Below, one piece after another: positions 38,122 through 47,811 of a DNA stretch of 64,000 nucleotides. Position numbers and translations under genes: made by a program. This DNA is from Chitinophagaceae bacterium (GTDB taxonomy: Bacteria; Bacteroidota; Bacteroidia; Chitinophagales; Chitinophagaceae). Position 1 is the first letter of the stretch. Each line of letters opens with the position of its first letter. The DNA lies in the NCBI GenBank assembly GCA_947488765.1, contig CANLAE010000003.1, positions 1-64,000 of the forward strand, given 5' to 3'. Below the pieces are notes generated by a model that saw only the letters and a program-made list of their open reading frames with translations, was not told where the DNA came from and ran no database searches.

Positions 38122-39846
38122 TTACTTTCTTTCTACTTCTATAATATGAAAAATGAAATCCTTTTGGCTGGTATTAATCAGTGCAATATCTGAACCTCTA
38201 GGGCCACCTTTTTTCATAATAGGATCGGATACTGTAAAATAATCTTCACGCCAAGTATTTGTACCTTTACCTGTGAAAGTTTTACCAGTTTTCAAAGTTT
38301 TACCACCTGCATCGTAGCAAAAATTCCATGAACCTGTGTTGTTATCAAGCCACACAATTTTAAATGCTAGGGTTTTTGCTTTGGTTGTTTTAAAAAAATC
38401 ATCGTGAAATTTAAAGAAGAGGGAATCTTTTCTAGTAGCGTGTTCAAAACCACGTGCAGATAGACCATAAGGTTTGTCTTTGGGACCAATATGCCACCAA
38501 CCTACACTGGTTTCAACTTTATCAATTGGAAATAAATAGAGGTTGTAGTCATCATCTTCACAATTCCAACCCACATCGTTGTATCCTTTTCTATTTCTAC
38601 TAGCGAGTGATCCAACTAATGTTTTTTCCAAATCTTCCACAATGGCTCCACGACTAGCAAATACCGCACATATTTTTTGTACTCTATCTGTATTATTCCT
38701 TGTAGCTGCTCCATATTTATTTTCAGGAAAACGGATTTTATCATCTGCATTTAGTTGATCTCTCAATGCACAAAAGGCAACCGGTGAGCGATCAGGATAT
38801 TTATAGCCGGCATATTTATCAAAAATATCGAGTGCTTGGTAGAGCTTCGGATTCTCTAATACATTTTGTGGAATATTCCAGATATCCAAACCTGCATCCA
38901 ATGCAGACAAAGCACTCCAGTATAAATTTTGTAGTGAATCTTTCACAAACCACTTGTGACTCCACATGGTTTCGCCTTCGCCACGACTAAAAACAGGACG
39001 CTGCAAAATATTTTTATCTGTATCCCAGGGTCTAAAAAGACTGTTCTTTTCTTTTGTGTTATTCGAACCGTAAAAATGTGATGCTACTCCTTTTTTATTA
39101 ACAAAACCGGGATATTCTCTTGCACCCCAATCCATATCTACGGTATGGATTAGCAAGGGTATTTCTGGTAGCCCATTTGATTTATTAGTAAATGCATTTA
39201 TTGTAAATTTCCTTATATAGGCTTGATAGACCGGCCATTCCGTTTTTTTGTCAACTTTGTATTTAGGATTAACAGGATCCCCTTTATAGCAATATCCATC
39301 ACCAGTTGAGCCTTCAACTACTTGATGAAACAAAATATATTTAAATAAACTGTCAGGTAAACTTCTAAGATGATTGGCTACTTGCGTAATAATTCGCTCG
39401 GAATAAAATTTGTAGTTTGAATCTAATGGATAGGCATTATAAGAAAAGTTTTTGTCCGTTTTAAAGGTCTTTATTTCCACTTTAGGAACACCATTTTCAT
39501 ACAACCAATCGGGTTCAGTAGGATTCAACCATATCAATGTAAACACATACTTTTTATGAGCAGCAGCCTTTTTTATAACATCATCAATAATATCCCAGTT
39601 TACAAAACCTTCTTTAGGTTCTAACTCATTCCAACCTACTACAATGGGAATGCCACGCATTTTAGAATACGTTTCATTGGGAAGTATTTTTTCATTCCAT
39701 TTATTTGGTGTTCCTCCCCAAGAGTACCAACACCAAACTCCACAAGCATCTTTGGGAAAAATACCTGGAATTCTTGTTTCGTTTTTTTGAGAGTAACTTA
39801 AAGTAAATAAGATTGAGCAAACAACTAATAAAACATTTTTTTTCAT
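38122..39846 (-). CDS. Exported GH42-like (clan GH-A-like) protein, paralogue P2
   Basis: A 574-residue protein with signal peptide (1-19). The barrel opens with GWNELEPKEGFVNWDIIDD. Strand 4 reads VVEGSTGDGYCYKG (Glu178, Asp183), and strand 7 SRGEGE (candidate nucleophile Glu290). The C-terminal beta-sandwich ends with LINTSQKDFIFHIIEVERK. The residue after TGD is Gly instead of Glu, but a Glu occurs five positions before the Asp. It begins the unit P2, alpha-galactosidase, P1, FGE and has the conserved regulatory motif 125 bp upstream of its start codon. Confidence 0.72.
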   Translation of the reverse strand: MKKNVLLVVCSILFTLSYSQKNETRIPGIFPKDACGVWCWYSWGGTPNKWNEKILPNETYSKMRGIPIVVGWNELEPKEGFVNWDIIDDVIKKAAAHKKYVFTLIWLNPTEPDWLYENGVPKVEIKTFKTDKNFSYNAYPLDSNYKFYSERIITQVANHLRSLPDSLFKYILFHQVVEGSTGDGYCYKGDPVNPKYKVDKKTEWPVYQAYIRKFTINAFTNKSNGLPEIPLLIHTVDMDWGAREYPGFVNKKGVASHFYGSNNTKEKNSLFRPWDTDKNILQRPVFSRGEGETMWSHKWFVKDSLQNLYWSALSALDAGLDIWNIPQNVLENPKLYQALDIFDKYAGYKYPDRSPVAFCALRDQLNADDKIRFPENKYGAATRNNTDRVQKICAVFASRGAIVEDLEKTLVGSLASRNRKGYNDVGWNCEDDDYNLYLFPIDKVETSVGWWHIGPKDKPYGLSARGFEHATRKDSLFFKFHDDFFKTTKAKTLAFKIVWLDNNTGSWNFCYDAGGKTLKTGKTFTGKGTNTWREDYFTVSDPIMKKGGPRGSDIALINTSQKDFIFHIIEVERK

Positions 39847-39931
39847 ATGTTACTTATAGCATCATACTGATTATTAAACTTTCAAATAAAATAATTTAAA
39901 AGCAATGAGTATGAATTGCTACTATTTATTG

Positions 39932-39997
39932 TAAAATTAAAAGCTGATTAAAATTGCACAACTTCAATAAGTCTCAATTTGGTGTAGATTTGTTTCA
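39932..39997 (-). promoter_or_regulatory. Predicted HTCS operator and promoter of the P2 unit (motif A)
   Basis: On the plus strand the motif reads GTCTCA, five bases, GTGTAGATTTGTTTCA (39971-39997). A candidate -7 box TAATTTTA (minus strand, 39932-39939) lies 32 bp away. The same motif occurs at 58177 and 60256 in front of other units of the locus. Confidence 0.65.
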
Positions 39998-40096
39998 AGA
40001 TTACATCAAGCAGCATTTTATTGGTATAAAACCAGCAGACTGCCATTTAATATAGATTAAATAAAGTAGAACCCTACCCATATTTACAAAAAGAAA

Positions 40097-40136
40097 AGCA
40101 ATCAATAAAGCAGTAATTGCTGCTTTATTGATTGCT
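40097..40136 (-). terminator. 17-bp perfect hairpin terminator after the P3 gene
   Basis: AGCAATCAATAAAGCAG (40097-40113) and CTGCTTTATTGATTGCT (40120-40136) pair without mismatch around a 6-nt loop and are followed by a T-rich run on the minus strand. The 451-bp gap 39847-40297 thus holds this terminator, the relic at 40204-40297 and the promoter with motif A. Confidence 0.9.
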
Positions 40137-40203
40137 CAGTTGTTCATTTTCGTTTTTATTAAATGAGAATAATTATAGCTTCACAGTAATGCTTTTATTG
40201 CGT

Positions 40204-40297
40204 TCAATTTTTTTTGTTATTTTTAAGTTGAGCAAACCCTAAGTTCATAGAATCATCATCATCTTTAAAAGGCTTGGCTTGATTTACAAAATACGAT
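40204..40297 (-). pseudogene. Relic of a sulfatase-type C-terminal tail
   Basis: Just after the P3 stop codon, a different frame reads KSYFVNQAKPFKDDDDSMN and ends near 40204. It matches EYFVKQAKDFKEEDDSMSE in the tail of the sulfatase at 44016-45443; at DNA level 42 of 49 bases agree (40246-40294 with 44100-44148). The Lys-rich end of P3 continues into it after a one-base frame shift. Confidence 0.7.
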
Positions 40298-42226
40298 TTA
40301 TCCTTTTTTATCTTTTTTTACCTTTTTATCTTTCTTATCTTTTTTCTGTTTGTCGCCTTCAATGGTATTTTCACCTTTACCATATTTAGTTCCTTTATTA
40401 TGGCCAGGAAAAGCACGATTCTCGGCCTGTGGAAGTAGTGCAGGCATATCTTTTTCGCCACGTTTTACTTCTATTATACTAAAAATATCATCTTTATCGT
40501 CTGTATTTATAAGTGCTAAGTCAGATCCATTAATGCCACCATAGCGAAATACAGCATCTTTAATTGTCACAGTTTCATGATGCCATTTTTTGTCGCCTTT
40601 ACCTGTAATATTAACTGCAGTTTTCATGGCTTTAGCCCCCCCATCATAATCCAACTTCCATTTTGAGCCCACTTCACCATCAAACCAAACAATATTTATA
40701 GTCATTACTTTAGGTTTTGCATCTTGCGAAAAGCCTTCATGTAGTTTAAAATACATAGCATCTTTTCCCGAAACATGTTCAAATCCACGTGCAAATCTGT
40801 CATAAATGGATGATGTAGAAGTTAATGGCCCATTTACCCTCCATAATGGGATAGATGTTTTATCAGCATCAATTTGATAAAGTAATCGAGAGTAATTGTC
40901 TGGCCAAATTTTCCAGCCTGCATCATTAAATCCATTTTGATTACCACGTTGTTTTACCTGTCCCATAGTCAACGCACTTTTATCGTCGTTTGCTGCTCCA
41001 TACTTAGCATATTCGGCAGTGATTTTTTCCATTCGCTCTATATTTCCATGAGAGGCAGTTCCGTACTTATCCTCTGGATAAGCCTTCGTATCGGCTGCAT
41101 TCAAACCTTTATGTAAAGCACAGAAAGCATTGGTAGCTTTCTCAGGGTGTATTTGCCCTGCATACTTGTTGAAAAAATAGAAAGAATAATCAAAACCTTG
41201 TTCCTTGCTAACCTTCAAAGCTCCGCTTGTGACATCCCAAACACTTTGACCGGCATTCAATGCGTTAATTGCACCCCAGTAAAAGTTGAGTTGAACATTT
41301 ATTTGATACCAAGGACGGGTCCAGGTTTGGTCCATCTCGGAACGACGAAATAATGTAACCCCTTTTGGGTCGACTAGATAAGGCAAAAATGTATTTACTG
41401 CATCAATTTCTCCACTTAAATGATGTCCTCTTGAAAGTGCTCCATTTTTGATACCAAAACCATCTTTGAGGTTTTTAATTGCCCAATCCCATTCTTGAAC
41501 AAAATCACTTTTCCCGTCTTCAGTTTGAGGTTCAAGATTATTGAGAAGCATGCTAATATTCAATCCTGATTTTTTACCAAACAATTTATCATGCAAGGCA
41601 AAGGTTTCAAGACGGAATTCTCTCCATTTTTCACTTTTCACTGGTAAAGAATAATTATTATCTATAGGTTCGCCTTTGTAGGCACACTCATCTCCTGTAC
41701 ATCCTGTTTTAACTTGAATAAATGAAATAGTTCTTATTTTCTCTTTAGAAAAGCTACTGATGTGCTTAGCCACTTCTGTTAGAAAACGGTGATAATACTT
41801 TTTATATTCTGGAGATATATAATAAGGATAATAATCAAATGCACCTGGGTTTTTACTAGCGTTTGTAATTACTTTTGGCACCCCTTTTTCATAAACCCAA
41901 TCTGGTGTTTTAGGTCCTGCTGCAAACGAAATATATAACGAAATTTTTTCTTTATAGGCTCTTTCAATGGCCTTATCTAATATAGACCAGTCATACACTT
42001 CAGGCGTTTTCTCAACTTCATTCCAAGGAAAATCACAAGATGTACCTTTTAAAAATGGATACTGCTTGTTATCCATTGCTTCTCCACGATCCCAAACACC
42101 AAAAGAGCTAGGTTGTGGACCTACCTGACTTATAGCTATGTTGGAGAAAGCAATGAGGGCTATAAGGATAACTTTTCTTGCAAAAAAAACGAAATTTCTT
42201 CCTTTAATATTCATGATTCTATTCAT
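40298..42226 (-). CDS. Exported GH42-like (clan GH-A-like) protein, paralogue P3, with Lys-rich tail
   Basis: A 642-residue protein with signal peptide (about 1-33; a start at Met5 is equally possible). The barrel opens with FPWNEVEKTPEVYDWSILD. Strand 4 has TGCTGDE (Asp179, Glu180), strand 7 RRSEMD (candidate nucleophile Glu297). The C-terminal beta-sandwich ends with LINTDDKDDIFSIIEVKRG. A further 55 residues follow that the other paralogues lack, ending in a Lys/Asp-rich run (KQKKDKKDKKVKKDKKG). The tail stops where a frame-shifted sulfatase-tail relic begins. It follows two sulfatase genes. Confidence 0.72.
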   Translation of the reverse strand: MNRIMNIKGRNFVFFARKVILIALIAFSNIAISQVGPQPSSFGVWDRGEAMDNKQYPFLKGTSCDFPWNEVEKTPEVYDWSILDKAIERAYKEKISLYISFAAGPKTPDWVYEKGVPKVITNASKNPGAFDYYPYYISPEYKKYYHRFLTEVAKHISSFSKEKIRTISFIQVKTGCTGDECAYKGEPIDNNYSLPVKSEKWREFRLETFALHDKLFGKKSGLNISMLLNNLEPQTEDGKSDFVQEWDWAIKNLKDGFGIKNGALSRGHHLSGEIDAVNTFLPYLVDPKGVTLFRRSEMDQTWTRPWYQINVQLNFYWGAINALNAGQSVWDVTSGALKVSKEQGFDYSFYFFNKYAGQIHPEKATNAFCALHKGLNAADTKAYPEDKYGTASHGNIERMEKITAEYAKYGAANDDKSALTMGQVKQRGNQNGFNDAGWKIWPDNYSRLLYQIDADKTSIPLWRVNGPLTSTSSIYDRFARGFEHVSGKDAMYFKLHEGFSQDAKPKVMTINIVWFDGEVGSKWKLDYDGGAKAMKTAVNITGKGDKKWHHETVTIKDAVFRYGGINGSDLALINTDDKDDIFSIIEVKRGEKDMPALLPQAENRAFPGHNKGTKYGKGENTIEGDKQKKDKKDKKVKKDKKG

Positions 42227-42332
42227 TTTAATAATGGTTTTCTGACTTTGAATGTTGTTGTTGGTTTAAACTGAAAAATTCATTTCTATTTAATAGAAAG
42301 TAATTTTCAGCTTTATTATAATTTAATGACTA

Positions 42333-43931
42333 TTAATCATCTTTAGGTTCCTTTGGTGCTTTTCCTGTCCAAGCCTCGCCAGTACAATCCTTCCACCAAG
42401 CTAGCCATTGTACTTCCATTTTTTTAGCAATGTCAGGATGTTTGTTTATCAAATTGTTCGTCTCTGTTCTGTCCGATGTTAAGTCATACAGTTCCCAAGT
42501 TGCACCTAGTCGTACTAGTTTCCATTGCCCATCTATTATTGCAGCACCTTTACCAAACTGATAAAACAAAGGATTCTTACGGGAAAGCTGCTCACCTTTT
42601 AATGCAGGTAAAAGACTTACACCATCTGTAGGAAGAATTTTTGGCTCTTTCGATTCACCTGGAAAATTTGCCCCAGCAACAGACAATATAGTAGGCATAA
42701 TATCAACAAGATGAGTAGCTTCATTATTCCATCCAGTTAGAGGCTTCACAACTGCTGGCCAATTAACAATAAGGGGCGTACTAATTCCACCTTCATAACT
42801 GGTAGTTTTCCATTTTTTTAGTGGCGTGTTGCTTACCGTTGCCCAGTTTTGACCATAACTTGGGTAGCTAGCTACACTACCCATTGGTGCTTTGATATCT
42901 TCTTTATCGACCTTTGGATCCACCGCACAAGCACCATTATCTGAAAGGAAAAAAACTAAGGTATTCTTAAGTTTGCCTTGTTCTTCTAATCGCTTTAGCA
43001 AACGACCAATATTTTGATCTAACCGATCAACCATAGCCGCATATACTTCCATACGTGTAGCTTCTAGTTTTCGTTCTTCGGCAGAAAGACTCTCCCATTT
43101 AGGTTTTGTCTCCCCTATTTCCATTGGTGGTAAAGGTGATATTTTGGGGTCTACTAGCCCAATCTCAACTTGACGCTTGTATCTAGCCTGTCTAACCACT
43201 TCGTAACCACCATCATAAACGCCTTTATATTTTGCAATATCCGCAGGCCAGGCATGCAACGGCCAATGCGGTGCAGTGTAGGCCATATAAAGAAAGAAAG
43301 GTTTGTCGTCTTTTTTATAGTCATCTAGCCAAGTAAGTGCACGATTGGTAAATGCATCCGTATCGTAAAACATTGAATCTTGAGGGATATAATTGCTGTT
43401 TTCAGGAATATCTTTTTCATCGATTGACCATCTATTACTGGCAATTTTATAAGCAGGAATTGGTTGACCAGGGGCAGCATCAAAACCAGGATTAAAATGG
43501 TTTTCACAGCCACCAATCATACCATAATAGCGGTCAAAACCTCGTGTTACAGGATTAAACTTTGCATGTTGCTTTCCGGACCAAAAGGTATGGTAACCAG
43601 CAGGATGAAGCACTTCGCCTATGGTGGCAGTATTTGCAAAATCAGCATTGGTTCGTTGATAGTAAACACCCGTTAATAAAGAAGCTCTTGTGGGAAAACA
43701 TTTAGAGGTGTTGTACATCTGTGAGAATTTAACCCCACCTGCAGCAAGTCTATCAATATTTGGTGTGTGAATTTCACCACCGTAACACCCAATGTCTGAA
43801 TACCCCATGTCATCTGCCAGTATAATCAGAATGTTAGGTTTGTTTGATGACTTTTTTGTTTGGGCAAATATTGCTACTGGTAAAGCAATCATTACCATAA
43901 CAATAGCATTAATTAGTTTTTGTTTATTCAT
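42333..43931 (-). CDS. Exported S1-family sulfatase (Cys78)
   Basis: With start ATG 43931 the protein has 532 residues and a signal peptide (MNKQKLINAIVMVMIALPVAIFA). The metal-binding start ILADDMGYSDIGCYG is followed by the formylglycine site CFPTR with Cys78. FFLSDNGA provides the second metal ligand set. It is a Cys-type enzyme, so it depends on formylglycine formation. The longer frame to 43985 lacks a signal at its end. The subfamily (S1_x) cannot be named from sequence alone. It is followed 106 bp later by P3. Confidence 0.88.
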   Translation of the reverse strand: MNKQKLINAIVMVMIALPVAIFAQTKKSSNKPNILIILADDMGYSDIGCYGGEIHTPNIDRLAAGGVKFSQMYNTSKCFPTRASLLTGVYYQRTNADFANTATIGEVLHPAGYHTFWSGKQHAKFNPVTRGFDRYYGMIGGCENHFNPGFDAAPGQPIPAYKIASNRWSIDEKDIPENSNYIPQDSMFYDTDAFTNRALTWLDDYKKDDKPFFLYMAYTAPHWPLHAWPADIAKYKGVYDGGYEVVRQARYKRQVEIGLVDPKISPLPPMEIGETKPKWESLSAEERKLEATRMEVYAAMVDRLDQNIGRLLKRLEEQGKLKNTLVFFLSDNGACAVDPKVDKEDIKAPMGSVASYPSYGQNWATVSNTPLKKWKTTSYEGGISTPLIVNWPAVVKPLTGWNNEATHLVDIMPTILSVAGANFPGESKEPKILPTDGVSLLPALKGEQLSRKNPLFYQFGKGAAIIDGQWKLVRLGATWELYDLTSDRTETNNLINKHPDIAKKMEVQWLAWWKDCTGEAWTGKAPKEPKDD

Positions 43932-44015
43932 TCCATTTGTTTTTTGTTGATTATTTTGTTGATAATTTAAAAAAGAGTCATGCATATATTTATAATAAAA
44001 AGCTATAATGAGGTG

Positions 44016-45443
44016 CTAATTCTTTTCTTTTTTGCCGCTTTTATCTTTCTTCTCCTTATTCTTCTTTTTATATTTATTGTCTTTACCAGCATCTTCGCTC
44101 ATAGAATCATCTTCTTCTTTAAAATCTTTAGCTTGCTTTACAAAATACTCTGGGCGTGGCCCCTCGAATAATTTAAGTGCAGCCTCTAACTTTACTTTAG
44201 CCGCTTTGGCTTTGGTATTTAATGAAGTTTCGCTAAGTGGTGCGTTTTCATTATCATCTTTTTTTACATCAAAAAATTTACCATTTGTGTAAAGCTTATA
44301 GTTTGCATCATGTACAAACTCTGCCTTTGCAGTTTCACCACCACTTGGATTGTACCAAGAATACAGCCATTCACGTGGATTACCTTTTTCACCAAGTAAT
44401 TGAGGTAAAAAACTATGCCCATCTAACTTCAAATCTGTTGGAATTTTAACAGCTGCAGCTTCGCAAATGGTAGGTAAAAAGTCTGTTGCAGCAATCAAAT
44501 CGCCGGAAATTTTACCACTAGCAAAGTGACCAGGCCATGTACCAATTAAAGGCACATGCGTACCCCATTCGGTAGTTGCTCCCTTTCCCCCTTTTACGTC
44601 TTGGCCTTTAAATCTTGCTGGCATTCCTTTGGCAGTGCCATTATCGCCAAGAATTAATACCATTGTGTTCTCACGTATCTTTAATTCATCTAGCTTGGCA
44701 ATCAATTTACCAATGAGTTTATCAGTATAGTCTGTCATATCAGCAAAATGACCACTAGTGCCTTTCTTACCTTTTCCATTTTGTACTTGAAGATAATCTG
44801 GATTGTCTGGCGTAGCATCAAATGGTGCATGTGTAAGCATCATTGGGTAATAAAGAAAGAAAGGGACATCTTTCTTTCTAGTGATAAAATCGAGCGCATA
44901 ATCACTTACAATATCAGGGCCATATTCATTATTTGTATACTCAATTGATTTTCCATTAATGGCTATTTGAGGATTTTTATAACGCGGCGATTTTTTTAGT
45001 AAATGCCAAAGTGCATATTCATCAAACCCAAAATGCCCAGGATTGTCGTAGTTTTTACCTAATTGCCATTTGCCTGTAACACAGGTGGCGTAGCCTGCAT
45101 TTTTTAATAAATTACCAAAAGTCTTTTGCGTTAAATCGAGGCTACCAAAATTTGTATAGTTTCTACGATTGCTCATACCTGTCATCAACTCAACCCTTGT
45201 TGGTGTACAAAGTGGCTGCACATGACACTCTTCAAAACGTACACCTTTTGCAGCAAGCTGATCCATTATAGGCGTTCTATAACTTTCACCACCATTAGCC
45301 GTAACATTTTCGTAACCAAAGTCATCTATTAAAATGAGTACAATATTGGGTTTGGGTTGTGGTTTTGCACCTTGTGCAAATATTGCTGCTGGAAAACCAA
45401 TCAACATCATTAATAGAGTGGCAACTTTTTTTATCATATTCAA
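44016..45443 (-). CDS. Exported S1-family sulfatase (Cys79) with Lys-rich tail
   Basis: A 475-residue protein, signal peptide 1-24. Motifs: LILIDDFGYENVTANGG, CTPTR with Cys79, and LILGDNGT. The C-terminus ends in a Lys-rich run (KYKKKNKEKKDKSGKKEKN) preceded by YFVKQAKDFKEEDDSM, the segment also found as a relic near 40.2 kb. It is an active-type sulfatase with respect to its Cys. It follows the terminator after the Spy-like gene and is followed 84 bp later by another sulfatase. Confidence 0.88.
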   Translation of the reverse strand: MNMIKKVATLLMMLIGFPAAIFAQGAKPQPKPNIVLILIDDFGYENVTANGGESYRTPIMDQLAAKGVRFEECHVQPLCTPTRVELMTGMSNRRNYTNFGSLDLTQKTFGNLLKNAGYATCVTGKWQLGKNYDNPGHFGFDEYALWHLLKKSPRYKNPQIAINGKSIEYTNNEYGPDIVSDYALDFITRKKDVPFFLYYPMMLTHAPFDATPDNPDYLQVQNGKGKKGTSGHFADMTDYTDKLIGKLIAKLDELKIRENTMVLILGDNGTAKGMPARFKGQDVKGGKGATTEWGTHVPLIGTWPGHFASGKISGDLIAATDFLPTICEAAAVKIPTDLKLDGHSFLPQLLGEKGNPREWLYSWYNPSGGETAKAEFVHDANYKLYTNGKFFDVKKDDNENAPLSETSLNTKAKAAKVKLEAALKLFEGPRPEYFVKQAKDFKEEDDSMSEDAGKDNKYKKKNKEKKDKSGKKEKN

Positions 45444-45471
45444 ACGATTAACAACCCAATCCTTTTATTAA

Positions 45472-45510
45472 AAAAAATCCTCCCGATTTTATTTTTCGGG
45501 AGGATTTTTT
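45472..45510 (-). terminator. 15-bp perfect hairpin terminator after the Spy-like gene
   Basis: AAAAAATCCTCCCGA (45472-45486) and TCGGGAGGATTTTTT (45496-45510) pair perfectly around a 9-nt loop; the A/T tracts make it a strong intrinsic terminator for either strand. Confidence 0.92.
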
Positions 45511-45521
45511 TGAGTTTATTT

Positions 45522-45926
45522 TTAATTTTCTTTTTCCTCTTTTTTGCCTTTTCCTTTACCACCTTCTTTGTTTTTCATCTTTTCTTTTTTTGCTTCAACC
45601 CAAGCATCAAATTTTACTTTTTGTTCATCAGTTAAAATGGCTTTGATACTTGCGTTAGCAGCTTCAGTAGTTGCTTTTGCTTCTTTTTTACCAGCCTTTT
45701 TATCACCAGCACTAGCCTTTGCTTTTAAGGTGTCTAATTTTGTAAGACTTTCTATTTGAACCGCTTTGATTTTTGAAGATTGATCTGCTGTTAAATTAAG
45801 TTCTGTTGTTAATTCTTTAACATAGATTGTTGCACGTTGTTCTGCATTTTTTTTGGGCTTACCATCTTGTGCAAAAACTGAAATTGTAGACAATGCTACT
45901 GCCAATACTAGAATTACTCTTTTCAT
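45522..45926 (-). CDS. Small exported Spy/CpxP-like protein with Lys-rich tail
   Basis: A 134-residue protein with signal peptide (1-19). Helical throughout, with LTADQSSKIKAVQ and ILTDEQKVKFDAW elements, the repeat type of LTxxQ (Spy/CpxP) envelope chaperones. The C-terminal 25 residues are mostly Lys, Gly and Glu. It sits between the SSS transporter gene and two sulfatase genes, so a chaperone for exported sulfatases is possible but only a guess. Sequence is too short for a firm family call. Confidence 0.6.
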   Translation of the reverse strand: MKRVILVLAVALSTISVFAQDGKPKKNAEQRATIYVKELTTELNLTADQSSKIKAVQIESLTKLDTLKAKASAGDKKAGKKEAKATTEAANASIKAILTDEQKVKFDAWVEAKKEKMKNKEGGKGKGKKEEKEN

Positions 45927-46103
45927 TTTTTAAGATTGAATTGTTATTGATTGTTGTTACTGATTACTACTATTAATATTAAAAATATTTTTTGAATTAT
46001 ATAAATAAATATGGTGTGTCAGACATTTTATAATCTAAAAAGTTTAAGACAAGGGTCATAATATATTTTTGATTACATATTGCTAAGCATACAGCATTTT
46101 TAT

Positions 46104-47786
46104 CTACCAAAACATGGTGTATAAAGCGACTAATAAACCAATTATTATAAGTGATCCAACTGCAAAGCCAGTAGATGTTTTAAACATGGATGCATCTATT
46201 TCGAGACCATTTGGTTTTACCCCTTTACGATATTCAATGATGCTGATTATATACATTCCTATCAAGCAAAGCACAAACACAATTGCCATACGATCCAAAA
46301 ATGGTATTTCAAATAATCCCTTTGAGTTTGTAACAGCTAGCCCAACATGATAAAGTGGTTGAAGATCAATTAAACTTGGAATAAATTTTAAAATTACAGA
46401 AAGAATAAACCCTCCTATCATTGCAAATAATGCAGCATTAGAAGTAGTTTTTTTCCAAAAGAAACCTAGCAGGAACATAGCGAAAATACCAGGAGACACA
46501 AAGCCAGTGTACTCTTGTATGTATTGAAAGCCTTGCTTTCCTTCTCCCATCAAAGTGTCGCCTAAACCAAGTGTTAGAAGAATACCAATAGCTGTAGAAA
46601 TTACGATAGTAATTTTACCAATACCTACCAGCTTACTTTCAGAGGCCTCTTTATTAAATATTTTTTTATATATATCTAATGTAAAGATGGTACTAATACT
46701 GTTCACCTTAGCAGCAAGCGATGCAACAACTGTTGCAGCAAAAGCAGCAATAGTAACTCCCTTTATGCCAGATGGAAGAAGCGTTAATAAAGCAGGATAA
46801 GCTTTATTGCTTTCAGCAATGGTTACACCTTCGGCATTTGTGGAATTAATCAAAGACGCATCAATCAAATTATGGCTATTGAGATAAAACATAGCTATTC
46901 CGGGAACAACAATAATGAAGGGCATTAACATTTTTAAAAATGCAGCAAATAGAATACCTTTTCGAGCAACTGGTAAGCTTGCGCCCAATGCTCTTTGTGT
47001 TATGTATTGATTGCAACCCCAGTAGTTTAGATTAGCAATCCACATTCCACCAAGTAATACGCTCAAACCTGGCAAATCAATATAATTGGGGTTGTCCTTT
47101 TTAAAGATCATATGAAAATGGTCAGCAGTTTCAGTTTTTAATATATGGAAGCCGGCACTTATTCCTTCTGTGCCTCCAATCATTTTTAATGAAATAAATA
47201 ATGCAATAAAACCACTTATCACCAAAAAGAATACTTGGATTGCAGATGTATAACCTACAACTTTCATACCGCCAAGTGCAATAAAAATGGAAAAAATAGC
47301 TAATAAGAAAACACTTAATGTGAAATCAAGTCCACTAATACCAGAAATAGCCACAGCACCCAAATACAGAATAGATAATAAATTGACAACTATATAAAGT
47401 AATAACCAGAATACTGCCATGATGATAGCCACTTTTGAATTGTAACGTTGATTCAAAAATTGTGGCATCGTAAAAATTTTATTCTTTAGGTACACTGGCA
47501 TAAAAAACACTGCTACTATAATTAGTGTGAGTGCTGACATCCATTCATAAGAGGATATTGCTAAACCTAACTGAAATCCCGAGCCACTCATACCAGTCAT
47601 TTGTTCTGCTGATATGTTAGATGCAATCAATGATGCACCTATAGCCCACCAGGAAAGTGTTCCCTCTGCTATAAAAAAGTCGGCAGAACTTGCTTCCTTT
47701 TGCTTTTTACGTCTGTATATCCAATAACCATATACAGACACTACCACAAAATAAAAAATTAAAATAAGCCAGTCAATCTTAACCAT
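46104..47786 (-). CDS. Sodium/sugar symporter of the SSS family (galactose/glucose type)
   Basis: A 560-residue membrane protein with about 14 helices. ASLIASNISAEQMTGMSGSGF in helix 1-2 and NLNYWGCNQYITQRALGA are typical of SGLT-type symporters. It lies 25 bp after galT in the same direction, as in other Bacteroidota galactose operons, so D-galactose is the likely substrate. Confidence 0.88.
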   Translation of the reverse strand: MVKIDWLILIFYFVVVSVYGYWIYRRKKQKEASSADFFIAEGTLSWWAIGASLIASNISAEQMTGMSGSGFQLGLAISSYEWMSALTLIIVAVFFMPVYLKNKIFTMPQFLNQRYNSKVAIIMAVFWLLLYIVVNLLSILYLGAVAISGISGLDFTLSVFLLAIFSIFIALGGMKVVGYTSAIQVFFLVISGFIALFISLKMIGGTEGISAGFHILKTETADHFHMIFKKDNPNYIDLPGLSVLLGGMWIANLNYWGCNQYITQRALGASLPVARKGILFAAFLKMLMPFIIVVPGIAMFYLNSHNLIDASLINSTNAEGVTIAESNKAYPALLTLLPSGIKGVTIAAFAATVVASLAAKVNSISTIFTLDIYKKIFNKEASESKLVGIGKITIVISTAIGILLTLGLGDTLMGEGKQGFQYIQEYTGFVSPGIFAMFLLGFFWKKTTSNAALFAMIGGFILSVILKFIPSLIDLQPLYHVGLAVTNSKGLFEIPFLDRMAIVFVLCLIGMYIISIIEYRKGVKPNGLEIDASMFKTSTGFAVGSLIIIGLLVALYTMFW

Positions 47787-47811
47787 AAGTGTATTTTTTG
47801 TTGTTTATTAA

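Noticed and set aside
41147-41353. Plus-strand frames antisense to the sulfatase and GH genes
   Set aside because: They lie wholly within confident minus-strand genes and show no family features.
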